Shown here: in pieces, positions 1 through 4,553 of the stretch
Layout of the letters: the number at the start of each line of letters is the position of its first letter
Position numbering within the stretch: the stretch's first letter is position 1
NCBI GenBank assembly: GCA_024223125.1
Contig: JAAEOP010000444.1
Location: forward strand, 1 to 5,146
Length of the DNA: 5,146 nucleotides
Source of the DNA: Chloroflexota bacterium
Lineage (GTDB): Bacteria > Chloroflexota > Anaerolineae > Promineifilales > Promineifilaceae
Reading direction: 5' to 3'
Notes under the pieces: generated by a model
Told to the model about the DNA's origin: nothing
The model's input: only the letters and a program-made list of their open reading frames with translations
Database searches by the model: none
Program-made: the position numbers and the translations under genes

Positions 1-3
1 ACG

Positions 4-21
4 GGGGGCAATTTTGTCCCC
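4..21. other. Small GC-rich hairpin at left edge
   Basis: The run GGGGGCA can pair with TGTCCCC across a four-base AT loop, giving about seven pairs including one G-T wobble. No clear run of T follows on either strand, so a terminator for an upstream gene cut off by the window edge is possible but not well supported. No coding sequence can be recognised in the first 60 bases. Confidence 0.3.
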
Positions 22-26
22 AAACT

Positions 27-62
27 GTAACGGTCTCCGTGAATGATGATCTTGTTACGGTC
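27..62. repeat. Near-identical 9-mer direct repeat upstream of the promoter
   Basis: GTAACGGTC at 27-35 recurs as GTTACGGTC at 54-62, differing at one base, with starts 27 bases apart. The outer GTAAC and GTTAC are also inverted relative to each other. The right copy lies where a -35 region would fall for the -10 at 72-77. The arrangement would suit a regulator binding site, but no regulator is identifiable and chance is not excluded. Confidence 0.3.
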
Positions 63-68
63 ATTTCA

Positions 69-77
69 TGCTATAAT
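69..77 (+). promoter_or_regulatory. Extended -10 promoter (TGCTATAAT)
   Basis: The sequence TG-C-TATAAT is a perfect match to the extended -10 of housekeeping (sigma-70/SigA type) promoters. The best -35-like hexamer, TTGTTA at 52-57, is only 14 bases away, too close for a standard spacer; extended -10 promoters often tolerate a poor -35. Transcription would begin near 84-86, giving a leader of about 190 bases before the ATG at 277. It is the only convincing promoter seen upstream of the large gene. Confidence 0.6.
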
Positions 78-84
78 ACGCGCT

Positions 85-262
85 GATAAATACCAGTTTT
101 ATCCCTGAAAATATAAGAACACAGGATTTACAATAGCAACAGCATTATGATTGCAAATGGGAAACGGGAGCCATGCCCTGGCACACAACCTACATGTGCA
201 TTTTGCATGGCCGTTCGATATAAGCAATCATTGATACGGCCGTATCTATCATCAAAAAAGAA
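85..262 (+). other. Long untranslated leader of the surface-protein gene
   Basis: Between the predicted transcription start and the ribosome binding site there is no convincing gene. A 90-codon frame opening at ATG 147 runs into the large gene in another frame, lacks a good ribosome binding site and reads as low-complexity basic sequence, so it is left out. Small potential stems are present: GCCA-TGCCC-TGGC at about 170-182, a six-pair stem around TGCA-TTT-TGCA at about 195-210, and the palindrome at 233-246. I compared it by eye with the c-di-GMP-I and cobalamin riboswitch cores and saw no match. Confidence 0.3.
233..246. repeat. Perfect 14-bp palindrome GATACGGCCGTATC
   Basis: GATACGGCCGTATC is its own reverse complement. 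It lies in the leader, 16 bases before the ribosome binding site. It could be an operator or a seven-pair stem with almost no loop (unfavourable as RNA). Its core ACGGCCGT is an octamer found four times in this window, so it may instead be one copy of a genome-wide palindrome. Confidence 0.45.
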
Positions 263-268
263 AAGGAG
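263..268 (+). promoter_or_regulatory. Ribosome binding site of the surface-protein gene
   Basis: AAGGAG lies eight bases before ATG 277, a near-ideal Shine-Dalgarno and spacing. It fixes the start of the large gene at 277, and the start is confirmed by the signal peptide that follows directly. Confidence 0.8.
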
Positions 269-276
269 ACAATCAG

Positions 277-348
277 ATGAAAATATTCCGCTATTCATTG
301 CTTATGCTCATTATGGTTTTACTTTTCATAACAACCGGCGTCCGCGCC
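277..348 (+). other. Signal peptide of the surface protein
   Basis: The first 24 residues have two positive charges (K2, R5), a hydrophobic core from about S7 to T20 rich in Leu, Ile and Met, and a small-residue cleavage site V22-R23-A24. The mature chain would begin at Thr25 in a Thr/Pro/Ser/Ala-rich stretch. There is no lipobox cysteine and no twin-arginine motif, so Sec export with type I signal peptidase cleavage is expected. Confidence 0.85.
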
Positions 349-3300
349 ACCCCGCCCACCTCCGGTGCTACATCGGCCAGAGACCAGGCCGACGCCACCG
401 CTTACGCTGCCTGGGCTAATGGCGACAACGATGGCTACGGTTTTGGCGCCTGGACGCTGACCAGCGGCACCAATGCCGGACATTTTATGGGCGCATCCAC
501 CGGCAATGGTGCTGCAACCGACACAAATGGGGATGGCGACATTGATACCAGCGGCGAATCGTGGGGGATGTGGGCTAATTCTGGTGATACGGCCGACGCT
601 GTGCGCCCCTTTAACAGCGCCCTCACCGTTGGCGACCAGTTCCAAATACAAATAGATAATGGATACATTGATAACGGTAATACCGTCGGCTTTGCCCTGC
701 GTAACAGCGCTAACGCCAATCTCTTTGAACTATATTTTGTCGGCGGTGGAACTAGTTACACCATCAATGACGCCAGCGGTCAAATAGCTACCGGTATTGG
801 TATCACCGATGAAGGATTGCACATCCAATTCACCCTCACCGGCACCGATACTTACCGTGTGATCGTCACCCCATTGGTGACAGGCGTGTCCTACACCTTC
901 TGGGGCGCTCTTATTGACCCCGGCAACGGGCAAGATGTCTCCCAGGTACGCCTATTCAACGCCAACGCGGGCAACAATGCCGACCACAATGCCTATTTCA
1001 ACAGTATCCGTACCGGGTATGTAACCACTGAATTTGACAATAGCACGGCCGTTTCTGGCAACACTGTCCAAATGCGAACCATCCTGACTGTAGATTTGGA
1101 CCATGATGGCGATCAAGATTTGGTAACCGGCCGTTCCAGTTCTACTAACGAACTACGAGCGTGGCAGAACAACAGCAGCCCTTTCGGCAGCGCATGGAGT
1201 GAAACCCAAGTAGGCGACACCGGCACAGCAACCAACGCCATCGCCACCGCCGACCTCGACCATGACGGCTATATTGATCTGGTCGCCGGGGGAACAGATA
1301 ACAATGTCTACATTTTCAAAGGCAACAGTACGCCCTTTGGTGGCGCCTGGGCCACCAGCCGGGACATCAGTGCTACCTCTGCCGGAGACGTTAACGGTCT
1401 GACTGTAGCTGACATAAACCGCGACAGCAATCTCGACATCATCTCCGTCCATACCAGCGGCAGCGGCAATGAAGTCACTGTATGGCAGAATCCCTATGAT
1501 GGCTCTACCAATCCAAATATCTTTGATGAAGATTGGACGGCGCATAACCTGAGTAATTCGACTAACAAAACCGCCAACGATGTGACTGCGGCCGATATAG
1601 ACCGCGACGGCTATACCGACCTGATCGTGGGTTACAATGGCACAACTGGCGCGGAAGTGCTGGTCTGGGAGAACACCCACGACACCACTCCCTGGACATT
1701 CACACAACACAATGTGGATAGTGGCAGCGGCACGGTCAACAGTGTAGCTACGGCCGACTTTGATAAAGACGGCTATGTAGACATCGCGCAAGGCTCCAAT
1801 GACGATGAAGTGGTAGTATGGGAAAACAGCTATGATGCCGCTGCCTGGACTTTCAGCGAACATATTATCGCCAACCTGAACGCCGATGTAGAACGAGTCG
1901 CCATAAACGACTTCGATAACAATGGCTATTTTGATGTGGCTGTGGGCATGAGTACCGGCGCTGACAACGAACTGCTCGTTTTAGGCAATAATGCCGATAA
2001 CACCTTCGACTGGTCATTCAGCCAAAGAGACGTAGGCGCAACCAGTACAAACATCACAGGGTTGGCCGCCGCCGATTTAGACAACGACGGTGATGCTGAC
2101 CTGGCTACGGCGCGGGACAACACCACCACCGGCGGCGAATACGAAATCGCCGCCTGGCAGAACGACCTGCCCCACCGCAACGCGCCCTGGAGCACAATTG
2201 GAAACAACTTTGGCACAGGAACGGATGACACCTGGCAAAATGTTTTGGCCGACCTGGATGGCGATGGTGACCTGGACCTGACCGCAACCAATCAGAACCA
2301 ACAGGACGTGGTTTATCTCAACGATGGTGACGGCACTTTTGACACCACCAGCTACAACTTCGGCACCGGTAGTGATGGCTCACAAGGGCTGGCGGTGGGC
2401 GATGTAGATAACGACGACGACCTGGACCTGGTGGTGGTCAGCTTCGGCCAACAAGATGTGGTTTATCTGAACGATGGGGATGGCACCTTTGATACCATCA
2501 GCCATAATTTTGGGCCGGCCAGCGGTACAGTTGCCTATACAGCTAGAGTGACGCTGGGCGACCTGGACAACGATGGCGATCTGGACATCGCTGTCATTGG
2601 TGATGCCGGCGACAGGGTCCACCTGAACGATGGAGATGGTACGTTTGATACCACCAGCTATACCTTGACGGCGGCCGGCGGCACCGGGCGCGCCTTGGTC
2701 ATGGGAGATTTGGACGGCGACGGTGACGTGGACATTGCGGTGGGGAACGCTTCAGTCAGTGGAAGCCAAAACATCATCTTACTGAACGATGGGACAGGCC
2801 ATCCCTTTGACACCCTCAGCAACAACTTTGGTACCGGCAGTGATAGAACCCGCGCCCTAGCGCTGGGTGACGTGGACAACGACGGCGACCTGGACCTGGC
2901 CGTGGGAAATATTTCCGGCGGAAGCGGCCCCCAAAACGTTGTCTACCTGAATGACGGGGACGGCACTTTTGATACCACCAGCTACAACTTCGGCACCGGC
3001 AGTGACGAGATGCAGTGGCTGGCAATGGGGGATGTGGATGGTGATGGTGATCTCGATCTGGCTGCTAGCAACAATGGTCAGCAGAACGTGGTTTACCTCA
3101 ACGATGGCGACGGCACCTTTGATACCACCAGCTACAACTTTGGCACCGGCGCTGACCAAACGAGAATGCTGGTACTAGGGGATGTGGACGGCGACGGTGA
3201 TCTCGACCTGGCCGTTACTACCTTTAGCCAGCAGAACGTGGTCTACATCAATCAGGGCGGCAACGCGGGCTTTGCTCTGACCGACACGTCGGTCTCTTCG

Positions 3301-3921
3301 CCGGTGTTTATTCCTGATAGTACAGAAGATGATGTGATGCAGGTGGATTTTACCCACAATGGTGTCGCCGGCGACCGGGCTTTGGAATTGAATTACTGGA
3401 ATCTTGCCTTTTTCCGCGGCGACTGTGCCACGCCGCTGACGGACGCCGAAGCGGACACCTTCCTGGATGAGATCCGTATTCGCCTGGATGATGGCGACGG
3501 CAACTTTGAGACGGATGGCAGCGATGTACAGGTGGGCGGCATTACCGGCTTTAATATGACGGGCGGCGTACAGCTTATCTCTTTTGCCGAGGATAATACG
3601 AATGTGCAGGTGACGGGTGGGAACAGCAAGACGTATTGGATCAGCGCCCTGGCTACGGCGACGGCGTCTACCACACAGCCAAATAATTTTTGCCTGGAGT
3701 TTAATCCGGATACGGATGCGCTGGTAGAAGGGAAAACGCCAGACTTTTCGGTGAGTATTCAGGATAGTACAGCAACGAATACAGGGAATGTGCCTACGGC
3801 CGTTACCCTGCAAAATATATCGGCCACCAGCAGCAGCGCAGGATTGGCAGCGGCGATCAGCGTCTTATTACTGTTGTGGGGTGGGTTGTGGCTGCGTAAG
3901 TGGAATTGTCAATCTGCATAA
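277..3921 (+). CDS. Secreted, membrane-anchored FG-GAP/VCBS repeat surface protein, 1214 aa
   Basis: Residues 1-24 are a signal peptide: MKIFR, a long hydrophobic stretch, and a V-R-A cleavage site. Residues about 35-250 form a beta-rich domain I cannot name, with a calcium-type loop DTNGDGDID at 82-90. Residues about 265-1000 carry fourteen repeats with loops of the form DxDxDGxxD, starting at residues 273, 326, 379, 440, 494, 545, 600, 659, 709, 762, 811, 865, 919 and 969. Such loops bind calcium in integrin-alpha-like FG-GAP/VCBS propellers. Repeats 1-7 share a W-(Q/E)-N strand and mostly DGY loops; repeats 8-14 share V-Y-L-N-D-G-D-G and mostly DGD loops. Residues about 1005-1180 are a second unnamed domain containing Cys1050 and Cys1139. 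Residues about 1188-1206 are a membrane helix, followed by RKWNCQSA. No LPXTG motif or catalytic residues are seen. A cell-surface adhesion or carbohydrate/protein-binding role is inference from fold; the specific ligand is unknown. It appears monocistronic. Confidence 0.9.
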   Translation: MKIFRYSLLMLIMVLLFITTGVRATPPTSGATSARDQADATAYAAWANGDNDGYGFGAWTLTSGTNAGHFMGASTGNGAATDTNGDGDIDTSGESWGMWANSGDTADAVRPFNSALTVGDQFQIQIDNGYIDNGNTVGFALRNSANANLFELYFVGGGTSYTINDASGQIATGIGITDEGLHIQFTLTGTDTYRVIVTPLVTGVSYTFWGALIDPGNGQDVSQVRLFNANAGNNADHNAYFNSIRTGYVTTEFDNSTAVSGNTVQMRTILTVDLDHDGDQDLVTGRSSSTNELRAWQNNSSPFGSAWSETQVGDTGTATNAIATADLDHDGYIDLVAGGTDNNVYIFKGNSTPFGGAWATSRDISATSAGDVNGLTVADINRDSNLDIISVHTSGSGNEVTVWQNPYDGSTNPNIFDEDWTAHNLSNSTNKTANDVTAADIDRDGYTDLIVGYNGTTGAEVLVWENTHDTTPWTFTQHNVDSGSGTVNSVATADFDKDGYVDIAQGSNDDEVVVWENSYDAAAWTFSEHIIANLNADVERVAINDFDNNGYFDVAVGMSTGADNELLVLGNNADNTFDWSFSQRDVGATSTNITGLAAADLDNDGDADLATARDNTTTGGEYEIAAWQNDLPHRNAPWSTIGNNFGTGTDDTWQNVLADLDGDGDLDLTATNQNQQDVVYLNDGDGTFDTTSYNFGTGSDGSQGLAVGDVDNDDDLDLVVVSFGQQDVVYLNDGDGTFDTISHNFGPASGTVAYTARVTLGDLDNDGDLDIAVIGDAGDRVHLNDGDGTFDTTSYTLTAAGGTGRALVMGDLDGDGDVDIAVGNASVSGSQNIILLNDGTGHPFDTLSNNFGTGSDRTRALALGDVDNDGDLDLAVGNISGGSGPQNVVYLNDGDGTFDTTSYNFGTGSDEMQWLAMGDVDGDGDLDLAASNNGQQNVVYLNDGDGTFDTTSYNFGTGADQTRMLVLGDVDGDGDLDLAVTTFSQQNVVYINQGGNAGFALTDTSVSSPVFIPDSTEDDVMQVDFTHNGVAGDRALELNYWNLAFFRGDCATPLTDAEADTFLDEIRIRLDDGDGNFETDGSDVQVGGITGFNMTGGVQLISFAEDNTNVQVTGGNSKTYWISALATATASTTQPNNFCLEFNPDTDALVEGKTPDFSVSIQDSTATNTGNVPTAVTLQNISATSSSAGLAAAISVLLLLWGGLWLRKWNCQSA
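1093..2238 (+). repeat. FG-GAP/VCBS repeats 1-7 (W-N subfamily)
   Basis: Seven repeats of 51-61 residues have acidic loops at residues 273, 326, 379, 440, 494, 545 and 600. Examples are DLDHDGDQD, DLDHDGYIDL, DIDRDGYTDL and DFDKDGYVDI. Each loop is followed after about 15-20 residues by a strand such as AWQN, VWQN, VWEN or VLGN, and then usually by a short segment ending in W. Loop 3 (DINRDSNLD) has lost the Gly, and loop 6 (DFDNNGYFD) replaces one Asp with Asn. The DNA of these repeats is well diverged, so this half is older or under less recent duplication than repeats 8-14. Confidence 0.85.
2251..3252 (+). repeat. FG-GAP/VCBS repeats 8-14 (V-Y-L-N-D-G-D-G subfamily), similar at DNA level
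   Basis: Seven repeats have loops at residues 659, 709, 762, 811, 865, 919 and 969, mostly DxDxDGDxDL. The following strand (VVYLNDGDGTFD or a variant) begins at bases 2311, 2461, 2617, 2776, 2941, 3091 and 3241, giving steps of 150, 156, 159, 165, 150 and 150. Several copies are close at the DNA level: GGCAC(T/C)TTTGA(T/C)ACCACCAGC followed by TACAACTT recurs around 2332, 2962 and 3112. The last copy degenerates to V-Y-I-N-Q-G-G, marking the end of the array. This pattern points to recent tandem amplification or gene conversion. Confidence 0.85.
3838..3921 (+). other. C-terminal membrane anchor and basic tail
   Basis: The last residues are a Ser-rich linker (S1185-S1187), a hydrophobic helix of about 19 residues from A1188 to L1206 (including SVLLLLWGGLW), and then RKWNCQSA. 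The order helix then Arg-Lys then short tail is that of C-terminal sorting or retention signals, but there is no LPXTG before it, no PEP motif and no IPTL motif. It may be a plain stop-transfer anchor or an unassigned sorting tail. Cys1211 would lie on the cytoplasmic side. Confidence 0.6.
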
Positions 3922-3932
3922 TCAGGGAAAAT

Positions 3933-4076
3933 ATGATGGATGAGAAGACAGCCCCGGCATTAAACCCATAGTTCAATTGATTTTTGATGGCAGGAAGGAA
4001 CGAATCCTTGCATATCATGAACTTACAATGATGTTCGCACATCTTGAAGCTTTCTTAGGAATGAGGATTAAATAAA
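3933..4076 (+). pseudogene. Remnant of a small gene, frameshifted (5' fragment)
   Basis: Just after the surface-protein stop, AGGGA at 3924-3928 precedes tandem ATGs at 3933 and 3936. The frame reads MMDEKTAPALNP and stops at TAG 3969-3971. In a neighbouring frame, coding-like sequence continues from about 3959 as PIVQLIFDGRKER and then ILAYHELTMMFAHLEAFL, ending at TAA 4073-4075. One lost or gained base near 3965 would join the two, so this is best read as a frameshifted gene start. I do not recognise the family. The FAHLEAFL helix vaguely recalls helical HEPN-type proteins, but no catalytic motif is visible and this should not be taken as an assignment. Confidence 0.4.
4065..4076. repeat. 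Left copy of a 12-bp direct repeat (GGATTAAATAAA)
   Basis: GGATTAAATAAA at 4065-4076 is repeated exactly at 4168-4179. The two copies enclose 91 bases containing the double-hairpin element at 4086-4155. An exact 12-mer this close on both sides of a mobile-type repeat looks like a target-site duplication. A shorter GATTAAA at 4155-4161 also lies inside, so slippage or simple AT-rich recurrence is an alternative. Confidence 0.5.
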
Positions 4077-4085
4077 ACCCGAAAG

Positions 4086-4155
4086 TTGTTATTCCTGCGA
4101 AGGCAGGAATCCATCTTTTCTGAGGAGTGGATACCCGCCTTCGCGGGTATGACAG
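4086..4155. repeat. REPIN-like double-hairpin element
   Basis: Two perfect hairpins face each other. At 4091-4110, ATTCCTGC pairs with GCAGGAAT around a GAAG loop. At 4131-4150, ATACCCGC pairs with GCGGGTAT around a CTTC loop. The outer arms also match: 4086-4113 agrees with the reverse complement of 4128-4155 at 22 of 28 positions, separated by 14 bases. This is the layout of a REPIN (two REP sequences in inverted orientation), and the hairpin resembles the widespread TCATTCCCGCGAAGGCGGGAAT type of dispersed repeat. Such elements are moved in trans by RAYT (Y1 HUH) transposases; none is in this window. It may also slow transcription leaving the upstream gene, though it has no T-run. Confidence 0.75.
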
Positions 4156-4167
4156 ATTAAAGTTTGG

Positions 4168-4179
4168 GGATTAAATAAA
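4168..4179. repeat. Right copy of the 12-bp direct repeat (GGATTAAATAAA)
   Basis: This is the second exact copy of the repeat at 4065-4076, starting 103 bases downstream of the first. Coding-like sequence resumes directly after it at 4180, as expected if the enclosed element interrupted a gene, although the reading frames on the two sides do not join after simple excision. Confidence 0.5.
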
Positions 4180-4490
4180 TTCCCATTCCTTAGGAGATTC
4201 ACCTACCACGATTTGGCTGATGATCCCATCGCTTTTGGCGCCTACATCAACCGGTAGAAAAGCCTTGAAGGAATTGGGAAGTTCTAAAAGGTCGGTGCCC
4301 CACTAAAAGACAACGAGAGAGTCATCAGGAGGCAAACCCCTGAATTGAGAAGAAATCTGCTGGAAGATATAGCATCTGAGGCGATCATCAATGTAGGTGG
4401 GGCAGATAAGGCAATTGCTAACCCACAAAAGCAAAGGCTGAAATGATCAGGTTGTTGATCGAAAAGAAAAAGAATGAAGATACGGAGTAA
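4180..4490 (+). pseudogene. Remnant of an unrecognised gene with two stops and a frameshift (3' fragment)
   Basis: One frame reads as protein from 4180, with FTYHDLADDPIAFGAYINR, then TAG at 4255, KSLEGIGKF, TAA at 4285, and then VGAPLKDNERVIRRQTPELR and NLLEDIASEAIINVGG up to TGA at 4444. The neighbouring frame continues it naturally as AKAEMIRLLIEKKKNEDTE, ending at TAA 4488-4490, so a one-base change near 4425-4435 (the ACCCAC/AAAA run) is likely. The charged, helix-rich composition and Lys/Glu-rich tail look like a genuine protein C-terminus rather than random sequence. No start codon or ribosome binding site belongs to it. It may be the 3' part of the remnant at 3933-4076. Family unknown. 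Confidence 0.45.
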
Positions 4491-4508
4491 TCTTTGTAAT
4501 CTTGTTCA

Positions 4509-4525
4509 ACCAGTGAATATCTGGT
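4509..4525. promoter_or_regulatory. Inverted repeat ACCAG-N7-CTGGT upstream of argJ
   Basis: ACCAG at 4509-4513 pairs with CTGGT at 4521-4525 around TGAATAT, ending 28 bases before the argJ ATG. The TGAAT inside the loop matches an arginine-repressor (ARG box) half-site, but the second half-site is missing. No convincing -35/-10 pair was found between 4491 and 4553. It is weak evidence for regulation. Confidence 0.25.
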
Positions 4526-4553
4526 GACAATAACTAATGGAGAAAAATTTTAG

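Noticed and set aside
147..419. A 90-codon + frame overlapping the start of the surface gene
   Set aside because: It lacks a good ribosome binding site, overlaps the signal-peptide coding region in another frame, and its Arg/Lys/Pro-rich product looks like shadow translation.
1153..1863. A 236-codon minus-strand open frame within the surface gene
   Set aside because: The + strand reading has a signal peptide, regular repeats and a membrane anchor. The minus frame mirrors the GAC/GCC-rich repeat codons as Val/Ile/Gly-rich sequence and has no ribosome binding site.
1093..3252. The spaced 150-base repeats as a CRISPR-like or satellite array
   Set aside because: The repeats are in frame, encode calcium-loop propeller blades and lack constant repeats with unique spacers.
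3175..3813. A 212-codon minus-strand open frame over the 3' part of the surface gene
   Set aside because: It is a shadow of the real gene. It shows no recognisable motif, and its start lies inside the C-terminal domain with no initiation signal.
3857..4042. A 61-codon minus-strand open frame across the end of the surface gene
   Set aside because: It spans the stop of the surface gene and the pseudogene start, has no clear ribosome binding site and its product shows no recognisable feature.
4086..4155. The double hairpin as a bidirectional terminator
   Set aside because: Neither hairpin is followed by a T-run on either strand. The nested inverted architecture fits a REPIN-type element better.
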